Positions 9,049-17,692 of a DNA stretch of 64,000 nucleotides are shown here, piece after piece. The position numbers and the translations under genes are program-made. This DNA comes from UBA6109 sp964506465 (GTDB taxonomy: Bacteria > Desulfobacterota > Syntrophia > Syntrophales > UBA6109), in NCBI GenBank assembly GCA_964506465.1, contig CAZDLM010000003.1, positions 38,707 through 102,706 on the forward strand. Direction: 5' to 3'. The notes under the pieces are model-generated. The model saw only the letters and a program-made list of their open reading frames with translations. It did no database searches and was not told the DNA's origin. Each line of letters begins with the position of its first letter. The first letter of the stretch is position 1.

Positions 9049-11163
9049 CTATTCCCGGCGCATCCGCGCCCAGCGGAAGAGGGCGGCGAGCGCCGCCACG
9101 GGTCGCTCGGAGGTGTAGGGGAAGGCCGGGATGCCGTGTTCCTCCAGGTACGCGGCGGCGGCCTCCGCCTCCACGTCGCCCGACAGGGCGGCGACGACCG
9201 GCTTGGGCTTCTTCGTTTTCTCCACCTCCTGTTTGACCTGAACGAGCACCTTCGCGAAAGTCATCGGCGGCGTGATCAGCGTGTGCCAGTAGCCCAGAAC
9301 CAGGGCGTCCACCCGCTCGTCCTCCAGGGCCAGCCGGATCGTCGCCTCGTAGGTCGTCGGAGGCTCGCCGCCGGTGATGTCCACGGGATTTCCCGTCGCG
9401 CCGAAAGGCGGGATGAATTTCCGGAAGGCGGCGTCAAGATCGGGGTCCATCTTCATCAGGGAGAGGCCGTGCCGGCTCAGCCCGTCGGCGATGAGGGCGC
9501 CGAGGCCGCCGGCGCCGGTGATCACCAGGATGTTTTCACCCTTGGGGACGGGCAGCATCTGGAAGATCCGCGCGTAGTCGAGCATGCCTTCGAGATTCGG
9601 TGCGCGGACCACGCCGGCCTTCGCGAAGGCGGCGTTGTAGATCCGGTCGTCCCCGGCGAGCGCCCCCGTGTGGAACGAGGTGGCCCGCTCGCCAAGCTGC
9701 GTGGCCCCGCTCTTGAGGACGACGATGGGTTTGGTCCTGCCGATTTTCTGCGCCGCCCGGATGAAGGCGTCGCCGTCCTTGATATCCTCGGCGTGCATCA
9801 CGATAACGCGCGTGTTGGGATCCTGGCCGAAGTACTCGATCAGGTCGTCCTCGTCGACGTCGCTCTTGTTGCCCACCCCGACGATGGCGGAGATCCCCAT
9901 CTTGTGCTTGCGGGTATAGCCGATGATCGCCATGCCCACGCCGCCGCTCTGGGCGGTGAAGGCGGCGGAGCCCCGTTCCGTGTAGGGGACGCAGAAGGTG
10001 GCGCACAGGTCTTCCGGCGTATAGTAGATCCCGAAGATGTTCGGACCGAGGATGCGGACGCCGTATTCGCGGGCCCGCGCCAGAAGCTCCTCCTGAAGCT
10101 GGACGTTGCCCGTCTCCGCAAAGCCGGAGGCGAGAACGACGGCGCCGGCGATGCTGCGTTTGCCGATCTTCGTTACCTCGTCCGGGATAAATTTCGCCGG
10201 GATGACGACGATCGCCGCGTCCACGGGATCGGGGACTTCCAGGATGTCCCGGTAGCTCTTGAGCCCCATGATCTCTTCGCCCTTGGGATTGACGGGATAG
10301 ACCTTGCCGCGATAACCGCCGCCGAGAATGTTCTTCATGGTCGAACATCCGAGTTTGGCCGGATCATTGGAGGCGCCGATGACGGCGATCCCCCTGGGCT
10401 GGAAGATGCGCCGGGTCGCCGCGAGGATCTGGTCCGTGCTGTAAGCTGTCCGGGATACGCGCTTCGGCTCGCCCAGCATCATGCGGACGTCGGCTACGAC
10501 AGCCCCCCGGCCTGAGGCGATGACGGGATTCAGATCCGCTTCGACGATCTCCGGGTGATCCGCGACGAGGCGGGACAGCTTTTCCAGGATATCGGCCACG
10601 GCGGCCTTCTTCACCGCCGGCCGTCCGCGGAAGGCTTCGAGGAGCGGAGCGGCATGGATTTCCTTCAGCATGGCCAGCGCCTCATCCCGTGTCACGGGGG
10701 CGAGACGGAAGACGACGTCCTTCATGATCTCCACGGAGACGCCGCCCATTCCGAACATGACGGCCGGTCCGAACTGGCGGCTGAATTTGGCCCCGGCGAC
10801 CAGCTCCACGCCCTGCGGCGCCATCGACTGGACCAGGACTCCCTCGATGGCGGCGCCGGGTTTGTACACCCCGGCCGCCTCGACGATGGCGGCAAAGGCC
10901 TTGCGGACTTCGCCGTCCTTTCCGATGCCGAGGCGCACGCCGCCGGCCTCCGATTTGTGGACGATGTCCGGCGAGGCGATTTTCATGGCCACGGGATAGC
11001 CGAGCCGTCTCGCCGCGGCGACGGCGGACTTCGCATCGGCGGCCACCGTTCCCCCGCAGAAGGGGATGCGATAGATCTTCAGAAGTTCGGCGCATTCCGC
11101 AAAGGAAAGCAGGGCCCTTCCCTGTTTTTTTGCCTTATGCAGCAGAGCGTCCGCTTTTTTCAT
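9049..11163 (-). CDS. Fused ADP-forming acyl-CoA synthetase (beta-alpha order)
   Basis: Single-chain NDP-forming acyl-CoA synthetase of 704 residues. An N-terminal ATP-grasp domain (roughly 1-230: FCGGTVAADAKSA, YPVAMKIASPDIVHKSEAGG, MFGMGGVSVEIMKDVVFRLAP, EADLNPV) is followed by the CoA-binding domain (from FQPRGIAVIGASNDPAKLG, with VYPVNPKGEE) and the ligase domains (LGPNIFGIYY, catalytic region SFHTGALAGDD). It is a paralogue of the next two genes but with the ATP-grasp module first. A start at 11163 follows GAGGGAACATG. It is divergent from rpsT. Confidence 0.88.
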   Translation of the reverse strand: MKKADALLHKAKKQGRALLSFAECAELLKIYRIPFCGGTVAADAKSAVAAARRLGYPVAMKIASPDIVHKSEAGGVRLGIGKDGEVRKAFAAIVEAAGVYKPGAAIEGVLVQSMAPQGVELVAGAKFSRQFGPAVMFGMGGVSVEIMKDVVFRLAPVTRDEALAMLKEIHAAPLLEAFRGRPAVKKAAVADILEKLSRLVADHPEIVEADLNPVIASGRGAVVADVRMMLGEPKRVSRTAYSTDQILAATRRIFQPRGIAVIGASNDPAKLGCSTMKNILGGGYRGKVYPVNPKGEEIMGLKSYRDILEVPDPVDAAIVVIPAKFIPDEVTKIGKRSIAGAVVLASGFAETGNVQLQEELLARAREYGVRILGPNIFGIYYTPEDLCATFCVPYTERGSAAFTAQSGGVGMAIIGYTRKHKMGISAIVGVGNKSDVDEDDLIEYFGQDPNTRVIVMHAEDIKDGDAFIRAAQKIGRTKPIVVLKSGATQLGERATSFHTGALAGDDRIYNAAFAKAGVVRAPNLEGMLDYARIFQMLPVPKGENILVITGAGGLGALIADGLSRHGLSLMKMDPDLDAAFRKFIPPFGATGNPVDITGGEPPTTYEATIRLALEDERVDALVLGYWHTLITPPMTFAKVLVQVKQEVEKTKKPKPVVAALSGDVEAEAAAAYLEEHGIPAFPYTSERPVAALAALFRWARMRRE

Positions 11164-11268
11164 GTTCCCTCCTCGGGGAGAAATTTTGAGCGCAGTTCGT
11201 TGCGCTTATCATAGGCTGCCTGCGTTTTCAACCCATCAACAGGCTTCGTTCCGCGCCGCACTTTGGGC

Positions 11269-11297
11269 TTGACAGGCGTGGCGAATTCGGATAGTAA
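11269..11297 (+). promoter_or_regulatory. Candidate sigma-70-type promoter of rpsT
   Basis: A perfect TTGACA lies at 11269-11274. After a 17-nt spacer comes TAGTAA at 11292-11297, a weak -10. It sits about 45 nt upstream of the rpsT start in the divergent intergenic region. Confidence 0.5.
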
Positions 11298-11340
11298 AAC
11301 CGACTCCAATATCTCGAGAACACTCGACAAGGAGGCATTT

Positions 11341-11607
11341 TTGCTAAAGCATCGTTCAGCGCAAAAGAGGGCTCGGCAGAGCGTGAAGATCACCCAGCGC
11401 AACACGTCGGTCAAGTCGGCGATGAAAACGAAGGTGAAGGCGGTGACGGCCGCGGCGGAAGCGAAGGATGTCGAGACCGCCAAGAAGGCGCTGGCCGCTG
11501 CTGTTCCGGCCCTGGCGAAGTCTGCAGCGAAGGGTGCGATTCACAAGCGGAACGCTTCCCGGAAGATTTCCCGCTTGACCAAGGCCGTGAACGCGATCGC
11601 GAAGTAG
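11341..11607 (+). CDS. rpsT: 30S ribosomal protein S20
   Basis: Primary 16S-binding ribosomal protein, 88 residues, rich in Lys and Ala, with the S20 pattern KHRSAQKRARQSVK near the N-terminus, TSVKSAMKTKVKAV, and KGAIHKRNASRKISRL near the C-terminus. Homology begins right at the TTG at 11341. This codon is preceded by AAGGAGG 5 nt upstream, so TTG is the real initiator. The same rare start is used by Escherichia coli rpsT, where it is linked to autoregulation; whether that holds here is inference. It is flanked by minus-strand genes on both sides. Confidence 0.92.
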   Translation: MLKHRSAQKRARQSVKITQRNTSVKSAMKTKVKAVTAAAEAKDVETAKKALAAAVPALAKSAAKGAIHKRNASRKISRLTKAVNAIAK

Positions 11608-11625
11608 ACCCCTCTGCACGCGCTT

Positions 11626-12180
11626 TCAGAACCCGGACATCATCAATCGATATGCCTTCTCGGCCGTGTCGTTTGCCAGTTTGTTGAGGTTGTTCCTCCG
11701 GTTGGTCTGCGTAACGGTCGGATTTGCCGGGTCGACCGTGTAGTCTGCGGTGCCCGCAAGGCCGCTCCCCGTCCAGACCGCCTTTCCTGAGTTCCGATCC
11801 TCAAGGGTAATATTCAGCAGGGCCGTCAGCCGTTCTTCCGCGGCGAGATTCGTCGCGCGGTAGGAAAGAGGAGAGCTCGAAAGCCCCTCGATGCTGCCGC
11901 TCAAAACCGCGTCGGCCGTTTCCTTGGAGTCGGCCAGCTTGAAACGCGTTCCCCGGATGATCTGGTCCACAAAGGCGGCGCGGACCTGGTTTTCGAAATT
12001 GGCTTCGCTCGTCTTGTTGGCGAAGATCTCCACGAAGACGGTGCGGATCTCGGGCGGAAGGTTCTCCCCGCCCGGCGAGAAGCGGTAACCGCAGCCCGCG
12101 CAGATCAGGAACAGAAGAAATACCAGACAAGCGCCGGCACGCCTTCCGGAAAATCCCAGCCGGGGACCCTTCCCGTCCAT
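11626..12180 (-). CDS. lptE: LPS-assembly lipoprotein LptE
   Basis: Outer-membrane lipoprotein that plugs the LptD barrel and helps insert lipopolysaccharide. The 184-residue product has a basic N-terminus, a hydrophobic core and a lipobox LICAGC, followed at once by GYRFSPGGENLPPEIRTVFVEIFANKTSEANFE, the recognisable LptE/RlpB start. GCGGAGG lies 6 nt before the ATG at 12180. It begins 14 nt after the leuS stop, the usual leuS-lptE order in proteobacteria. It implies an LPS-bearing outer membrane. Confidence 0.9.
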   Translation of the reverse strand: MDGKGPRLGFSGRRAGACLVFLLFLICAGCGYRFSPGGENLPPEIRTVFVEIFANKTSEANFENQVRAAFVDQIIRGTRFKLADSKETADAVLSGSIEGLSSSPLSYRATNLAAEERLTALLNITLEDRNSGKAVWTGSGLAGTADYTVDPANPTVTQTNRRNNLNKLANDTAEKAYRLMMSGF

Positions 12181-12193
12181 GACAGCCTCCGCC

Positions 12194-14785
12194 TCAGCCT
12201 GCGACCACGATGTTGACAAGCCGTTTGGGGACGTAGAACTGCTTGAGCACCTTCTTGCCCGCGATGAACTTCGCCGTCTTCTCGTCCGCCAGGGCCATCG
12301 CCTTGACCTGTTCCTCGTCCTCGTCGACCGACACGCTGATCCGGCTGCGGACCTTGCCGTTGACCTGGATCACGATCGTGATTTCTTCCTCCGAGGCCAC
12401 GGATGAATCGAACTTCGGCCAGCGCATGTCGGCGAGGTTTTCCGTGCGGCCCAGCAGAGACCACATCTCTTCGGCGACGTGCGGGATGAGCGGGGCCATG
12501 AGCAGAAGGATCGTCTCGATCGCCTCCCGCACGACGCCCAGCGCCATGGCGTTGTTCTGCGCAGGCCGCTCCAGCGCGTAGAGGGCATTCAGGAGTTCCA
12601 TGACGGCGCTGATCGCCGTGTTGAAATGGAACCGGTCTTCGATATCCCGCGTGACCTTCTTGATGGTCTGGTGGGTCTTGCGCCTCAGGACTTTCAGGGC
12701 GTCTTCCAGCTCCGCCTTCCCGTCGAAGGGCGCGACGTTCCGGATGTCGTCCCCATAGTCGGCGACGATCCGCCAGATCCGGCTGATGAAGCGGAACGAA
12801 CCCTCCACGCCCTGATCGCTCCATTCGAGGTCCTTTTCCGGAGGCGCTGCGAACAGGCAGAAGACCCGGACGGTGTCCGCGCCGTATTCGCGGATCAGGT
12901 AATCGGGGTCGACCACGTTCTTGAGCGACTTGGACATCTTTTCCGTCTTGCCGACGACGACCTCTTTCCCGCACTGCACGCATTTTCCCTCCCGGACCTC
13001 GGAGGGCAGTAGGTAGCCGTGTTCCGGGCAGCGTGTCGATTCCTTGCAGACCATTCCCTGTGTCAGGAGGTTCGTGAAGGGCTCGTCGACGTCGATGACG
13101 CCGAGGTCGCGGAGCACCTTGGTGTAGAACCGCGCGTAGAGGAGGTGCAGGATCGCATGCTCGATGCCGCCGATGTACTGGTCGACGGGCATCCAGTAGG
13201 CGACGCGCTTCTTGTCGAGGCCGGGCGCCGTGTCGACGTCCGGACAACAGAACCGGTCGAAGTACCAGGAGGACTCGACGAAGGTGTCCATGGTGTCGGT
13301 CTCCCGGGCCGCGGCCCCTCCGCAACGCGGGCATTTCGTCTCCACGAAAGACTGGATCTTGGTCAGCGGCGATCCGCCTTCACCCGTGAACTCCACATCC
13401 GTGGGAAGGATGACGGGCAGGTCGGCTTCCGGCACCGGGACCGTCCCGCATTTTGCACAGTTCACCACCGGGATCGGGGCGCCCCAGTACCGCTGCCGGG
13501 AGATTCCCCAGTCGCGCAGGCGGTACTGGACCGTGCGCTTTCCCCGGCCGATGGACTCGATGTAGTCGGCAATGGTCTCCATCGCCTTCGTGTTTTCCAT
13601 GCCGTCGAAACGACCGGAATTGACCAGGATGCCGTCCTCGATGTAGGCCTCCTTCATGGTGGCGGTGTTGAGCGTACGGTCCGGCGGCTGGATGACGACG
13701 ATCAGCGGGAGGTTGTATTTCTTGGCGAACTCGAAGTCTCGCTGGTCGTGCGTGGGAACGGCCATGACGCATCCCGTCCCGTAATCCGCGAGGACGAAGT
13801 TCGCGGCGAAGATCGGCATCTTCTTCCCCGTGACGGGATTGAGGCAGTAGGATTCGAGGAACATGCCTTCCTTTTCGTAGTATTCGGACGTGCGGAGTTC
13901 CTTGTCCTGCCGCTTGATCTTGTCGGCGAACTGCTTGACCTGCGACTCGCAGGGCTTTCCGCGGACGAGCTCCATGACCAGGGGGTGTTCGGCGGCGACC
14001 AGCATGAAGGTGGCCCCGAAGATCGTGTCCTGCCGCGTCGTGAAGACCTGGATCGCCTTGCCGGACCCATCCGCCATGGGGAAGGATATTTCGCAACCGT
14101 GGCTCTTGCCGATCCAGTTGCGCTGCATGATGAGCACCCTTTCCGGCCATCCGGGAAGCTTGTCGCAGTACTCGAGAAGCTCGTCGATGTAGGCGGTAAT
14201 GCGGAAGAACCACTGTTCGAGGTATTTTTCGACCACTTCCGTCGAGCAGCGCCAGCAGAGCCCGCTTTCAACCTGCTCGTTGGCCAGCACGGTCTTGCAG
14301 TGGGGACACCAGTTGACGGCGGAGGCCTTCTTGTAGGCGAGTCCCTTTTCCAGCATCCACAGGAAGAACAGCTGTTCCCAGCGGTAGTATTTCGGCTCGC
14401 AGGTCGAGATCTCGCGGTCCCAGTCGTAGCTGAAGCCCATGCGCTTGAGCTGCTTCTTCATGAAGGCGATGTTGTCGTTCGTCCAGCGGGCGGGATGGAT
14501 GCGGTGTTCGATCGCCGCGTTTTCAGCGGGCATGCCGAAGGCGTCCCATCCCATCGGGTGAAGCACGTTGAACCCCTGCATGCGCTTGTAGCGTGCGACG
14601 ACGTCCCCGATGGTGTAATTCCGGACGTGTCCCATATGGATCTTCCCCGAGGGATAGGGAAACATCTCGAGCAGGTAGTATTTCTTTTTCGCGGGATCTT
14701 CACCGACCTTGAAAATGCCCTGGCGTTCCCAGTGAGCCTGCCATTTTTCCTCGATTTCCTGCGGATGGTATTTTCCGTCGCTCAT
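12194..14785 (-). CDS. leuS: Leucyl-tRNA synthetase
   Basis: Class I aminoacyl-tRNA synthetase charging tRNA-Leu, 863 residues, normal for bacterial LeuRS. The HIGH motif appears as PSGKIHMGHVRN near residue 45, the editing (CP1) domain follows (TTRQDTIFGATF; GTGCVMAVPTHDQRD), and KMSKS is intact in EKMSKSLKNVVDPD. Zinc-type cysteine pairs occur around WCPHCKTVL and CAKCGTVPV. The ATG at 14785 is chosen because GAGGAGA lies upstream and the family N-terminus (YHPQEIEEKWQ) follows. Confidence 0.97.
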   Translation of the reverse strand: MSDGKYHPQEIEEKWQAHWERQGIFKVGEDPAKKKYYLLEMFPYPSGKIHMGHVRNYTIGDVVARYKRMQGFNVLHPMGWDAFGMPAENAAIEHRIHPARWTNDNIAFMKKQLKRMGFSYDWDREISTCEPKYYRWEQLFFLWMLEKGLAYKKASAVNWCPHCKTVLANEQVESGLCWRCSTEVVEKYLEQWFFRITAYIDELLEYCDKLPGWPERVLIMQRNWIGKSHGCEISFPMADGSGKAIQVFTTRQDTIFGATFMLVAAEHPLVMELVRGKPCESQVKQFADKIKRQDKELRTSEYYEKEGMFLESYCLNPVTGKKMPIFAANFVLADYGTGCVMAVPTHDQRDFEFAKKYNLPLIVVIQPPDRTLNTATMKEAYIEDGILVNSGRFDGMENTKAMETIADYIESIGRGKRTVQYRLRDWGISRQRYWGAPIPVVNCAKCGTVPVPEADLPVILPTDVEFTGEGGSPLTKIQSFVETKCPRCGGAAARETDTMDTFVESSWYFDRFCCPDVDTAPGLDKKRVAYWMPVDQYIGGIEHAILHLLYARFYTKVLRDLGVIDVDEPFTNLLTQGMVCKESTRCPEHGYLLPSEVREGKCVQCGKEVVVGKTEKMSKSLKNVVDPDYLIREYGADTVRVFCLFAAPPEKDLEWSDQGVEGSFRFISRIWRIVADYGDDIRNVAPFDGKAELEDALKVLRRKTHQTIKKVTRDIEDRFHFNTAISAVMELLNALYALERPAQNNAMALGVVREAIETILLLMAPLIPHVAEEMWSLLGRTENLADMRWPKFDSSVASEEEITIVIQVNGKVRSRISVSVDEDEEQVKAMALADEKTAKFIAGKKVLKQFYVPKRLVNIVVAG

Positions 14786-14816
14786 CTTCCGAGATCTCCT
14801 CTTTTTCAGCAAACTC

Positions 14817-15389
14817 TCAGGAATGCGTCTCCGCCAGTCCGCCGGCGGGGGCGGGCGTCGCCGCCAGAAGCTTCTCCCTGAGGGTCTTCATGCGTTCGAA
14901 TGCCGCGGCCGTCTCCGCTTCGTGATTTTCCTGGACGCAGATCCGCAGCTTGTCCAGCGTCTTCCCTTCGGCGGATCCGGTCTCCAGGTATCCCCACAGC
15001 ATGGCCTCCGCGGTCTCCTGAATGCTCAGGCGCGGCCCGCCCGCCGTGGGGACGTTCACGGCGAAGTTCCGGCACAGCAGGTCGGTCATCGTCTCGACGA
15101 TCCGGCACCCCGCTTCGTACAGGCGTCCCTGCGTCGCCTCGGAAACCGGCCCCAGACCGAAGAGGATGAGCCTTTTCACCGCGATGCGGTCCGGCTGCGG
15201 GACGATGACCTTTTCGCCGAAGGCGGCCGAAATTCTTCCCCGGGCGATCTCCGTCGAGAGAAGCCCGTTCATCCGCCAATCCACCAGACCTGAGTAGCCA
15301 CGGGGAGGCCTCTCGTCGGTATAGAAGGCCAGCACGAGGTTCTCCTCGTAAAGACTCTCAGGAGGCGTCTTGGTGATCGTCAGGTCCAT
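14817..15389 (-). CDS. M17 peptidase N-terminal-domain protein (no catalytic domain)
   Basis: A 190-residue protein resembling only the N-terminal domain of leucyl aminopeptidases (Peptidase_M17_N macrodomain-like fold): it has ENLVLAFYTDERPPRGYSGLVDWRMNG and RLILFGLG, with no metal-binding M17 catalytic half. The ORF ends normally and the next gene, leuS, lies 31 nt downstream, so it is not a recent truncation. It overlaps the 3' end of nusB by 32 nt. Its function is unknown; a regulatory or ligand-binding role is inference. Confidence 0.75.
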   Translation of the reverse strand: MDLTITKTPPESLYEENLVLAFYTDERPPRGYSGLVDWRMNGLLSTEIARGRISAAFGEKVIVPQPDRIAVKRLILFGLGPVSEATQGRLYEAGCRIVETMTDLLCRNFAVNVPTAGGPRLSIQETAEAMLWGYLETGSAEGKTLDKLRICVQENHEAETAAAFERMKTLREKLLAATPAPAGGLAETHS

Positions 15390-15798
15390 TCTTCCCGTAC
15401 AGTTTCACATACAGGGCATCCAGGATGCCGTTGATGAATGCCCCCGAATTTTCCGATCCGTAATCCTTGCCCAGATCGATCGCCTCGTTGAGGGTGACCT
15501 TAGGCGGGATGTCCGGACAGTGCAGAAGCTCAAAGACGGCCATTCGGAGGATGCTTCTGTCGACCCGGGACATCCGCGAGATCGTCCAGTTTTCGGAAAA
15601 CTCGCCGATCATCTGATCGATTTTCTCGCGATGGCTCCAGGTGCCTTCGACCAAATGGGCCGCGAACTGCTTCGTCTCGTCCGGGGAGTCGAAATTCTTC
15701 CAATACAAATCGACCGCCTCTTGAGGGCCCATTCCTGAAACATCGAGTTGGTAGAGAACCTGCAGGGCAATTTCTCTGGCTTTTCTCCTGTGGTGCAT
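15358..15798 (-). CDS. nusB: Transcription antitermination factor NusB
   Basis: An RNA-binding antitermination factor that pairs with NusE/S10 on boxA, chiefly for rRNA operons. The 146 residues show the standard family pattern: N-terminal RRKAREIALQVLYQLD, SRVDRSILRMAVFELLH in the middle, and LNEAIDLGKDYGSENSGAFINGILDAL near the end. It follows ribH by about 70 nt, the conserved ribH-nusB order. The last 32 nt overlap the next gene. Confidence 0.96.
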   Translation of the reverse strand: MHHRRKAREIALQVLYQLDVSGMGPQEAVDLYWKNFDSPDETKQFAAHLVEGTWSHREKIDQMIGEFSENWTISRMSRVDRSILRMAVFELLHCPDIPPKVTLNEAIDLGKDYGSENSGAFINGILDALYVKLYGKNGPDDHQDAS

Positions 15799-15815
15799 CC
15801 AATCCTCAAATGCAG

Positions 15816-15849
15816 ATACGGCCCTGCTGCTGCCTGCAGAGGGCCGTAT
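15816..15849. repeat. 10-bp perfect inverted repeat between ribH and nusB
   Basis: ATACGGCCCT (15816-15825) and AGGGCCGTAT (15840-15849) can form a stable hairpin with a 14-nt loop. No T-run follows on the minus strand, so it is more likely an mRNA-processing or attenuation hairpin than a full terminator. Confidence 0.6.
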
Positions 15850-15864
15850 TTCCTGCGTGCGGCT

Positions 15865-16329
15865 TTATAGTTTTTTGAACAGGTCGACCATTTCGATCGC
15901 CGTCATGGCGGCATCCCATCCCTTGTTCCCGGATTTCGTGCCGGCCCGTTCGATCGCCTGTTCGATCGTATCCGTCGTCAGGACGCCGAAGGCGACGGGG
16001 ACCTCCGTTTCGAGTCCGACGGCGGCAATTCCCTTGGAGACTTCGGCGCTGATGTACTCGAAATGCGGCGTCGCGCCCCGTATGACAGCGCCCAGGCAGA
16101 TCACCGCGTCGCATCCCTTCCCCTTCGCGATCTTCTTTGCGACGAGCGGCAATTCAAACGCCCCGGGGACCTTGATGATGGAAATATCCTTCTCGTCGGC
16201 TCCGGCCCGGGTCAGGGCATCCACCGCCCCGTCGATGAGCCGGGAGCTGATGAAGTCGTTGAAGCGGCTGGCCACGATGGCGAACTTCATTCCCTTGGCG
16301 ACGATCTTTCCTTCGACGATTTTCGTCAT
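15865..16329 (-). CDS. ribH: 6,7-dimethyl-8-ribityllumazine synthase
   Basis: Penultimate enzyme of riboflavin synthesis, condensing 5-amino-6-ribitylaminouracil with 3,4-dihydroxy-2-butanone 4-phosphate. The 154 residues match the family length. Visible are FAIVASRFNDFISSRLIDGA, VPGAFELPLVAKKIA, CDAVICLGAVIRGATPHFEYI, the catalytic-His region, and the PVAFGVLTTDTIEQAIERAG signature. The ATG at 16329 has GAGGAGA 7 nt upstream and is preferred to an upstream in-frame ATG. It follows ribBA after 115 nt. Confidence 0.95.
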   Translation of the reverse strand: MTKIVEGKIVAKGMKFAIVASRFNDFISSRLIDGAVDALTRAGADEKDISIIKVPGAFELPLVAKKIAKGKGCDAVICLGAVIRGATPHFEYISAEVSKGIAAVGLETEVPVAFGVLTTDTIEQAIERAGTKSGNKGWDAAMTAIEMVDLFKKL

Positions 16330-16444
16330 AACGGCTCTCCTCATGGTGGTTGTCTGCCCCCGCTGCCCCGTTTCTCCGGCCGCGGACGCCCCCTTCCATA
16401 TCAGATGAACAGCAGGGCGTGCAAGCCGAACCGCGGCCGCAAAT

Positions 16445-17650
16445 TCAGGACATCTTCAGGATGTGCCCCATCTTCTTCTTCTTGGTCTTCAGGTACCGGA
16501 TATTGTTGTCGGTCGGCTTCAGTTCGATGGGGACCCGCTCGGTGATGGTGATCCCGTACCCCTGAAGGCCGATGATCTTCCGGGGATTGTTCGTCATGAG
16601 CCGCATCTTCTTCACGCCGAGATCGACGAGAATCTGGGCGCCGATGCCGTAGTCGCGGAGGTCTTCCTTGAAGCCGAGCGCGATATTGGCCTCCACCGTA
16701 TCCATGCCCTTTTCCTGCAGCTCATAGGCCTTGATCTTGTTGACGATGCCGATTCCCCGGCCTTCCTGGTGCATGTACACGATGACGCCCTTTCCGCACT
16801 CCGCCACCATCTCCATGGCCTTGTGAAGCTGGTCGCCGCAGTCGCAGCGCTCGGAGCCGAAGACGTCTCCCGTCAGGCATTCCGAGTGGACCCGCACGAG
16901 GACCTCGTCCTCCGGCCCGATCTCTCCCCTCGTCAGGGCCAGGTGTTTCATGTCGTCGACGTCGTTCTCGTAGACGATGAGCTTGAATTCGCCGCCGTAG
17001 CGGCTCGGGATCATGGCCGAAGCCGCGCGGCGGATCATCGACTCATGCTGCATCCGGTAGTCGATGAGATCCGCGATCGTCACGATCTTGAGCCCGTGCT
17101 CCTTTGCGAAGATCTCGAGGTCCCGCATCCTCGCCATGGTGCCGTCGTCTTTCATGATCTCGCAGATGACCCCCGCGGGGTGCAGCCCGGCGATCCTCGC
17201 CAGGTCGACGGAGCCTTCGGTCTGTCCGGTCCGCACGAGGACGCCGCCCTTCTTGGCGCGGATGGGAAAGACGTGGCCGGGGCTGACGAGATCTTCCGCC
17301 TTCGTGGCCGGGGCGACGGCCGTGAGAATCGTCGTTGCGCGGTCGGCCGCCGAGATCCCCGTCGTCACTCCGCACTTGGCCTCGATGGAGACGGTGAAGG
17401 CCGTGCCGAAGCGGGACTTGTTGTCCCGCACCATCGGCGCCAGGCGCAGCCTGTCGGCATGGTCTTCCGTCAGCGTCAGGCAGATCAGTCCTCGCCCGTA
17501 CCGGGCCATGAAATTGATGGCCTTCGGCGTCACGAACTCTGCGGCCATGAACAGATCGCCTTCGTTTTCCCGGTCTTCGTCATCCACGAGGATGACCATC
17601 TTGCCCTTCTTGATGTCTTCGAGGGCCTCTTGAATCGTACTGACTGCCAT
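16445..17650 (-). CDS. ribBA: Bifunctional DHBP synthase / GTP cyclohydrolase II
   Basis: Supplies both branches of riboflavin synthesis. The N-terminal half (about 1-200) is 3,4-dihydroxy-2-butanone-4-phosphate synthase (MVILVDDEDRENEGDL, GLICLTLTEDHADRL, TGISAADRATT, GHVFPI). The C-terminal half is GTP cyclohydrolase II, with the zinc-cysteine group CLTGDVFGSERCDCG and the MHQEGRGIG and GIGAQILVDLG motifs. 401 residues is the usual fused length. It lies between ribE and ribH in the same direction. Confidence 0.95.
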   Translation of the reverse strand: MAVSTIQEALEDIKKGKMVILVDDEDRENEGDLFMAAEFVTPKAINFMARYGRGLICLTLTEDHADRLRLAPMVRDNKSRFGTAFTVSIEAKCGVTTGISAADRATTILTAVAPATKAEDLVSPGHVFPIRAKKGGVLVRTGQTEGSVDLARIAGLHPAGVICEIMKDDGTMARMRDLEIFAKEHGLKIVTIADLIDYRMQHESMIRRAASAMIPSRYGGEFKLIVYENDVDDMKHLALTRGEIGPEDEVLVRVHSECLTGDVFGSERCDCGDQLHKAMEMVAECGKGVIVYMHQEGRGIGIVNKIKAYELQEKGMDTVEANIALGFKEDLRDYGIGAQILVDLGVKKMRLMTNNPRKIIGLQGYGITITERVPIELKPTDNNIRYLKTKKKKMGHILKMS

Positions 17651-17692
17651 AACTCTTCATCCTTTGCAGAGGTGATCGCGGTGCCCAGCGGA

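Noticed and set aside
9136..10515. 459-residue plus-strand frame over the fused acyl-CoA synthetase
   Set aside because: Antisense shadow with no family resemblance.
13019..14881. 620-residue plus-strand frame over leuS
   Set aside because: Antisense shadow; leuS on the minus strand has all motifs.
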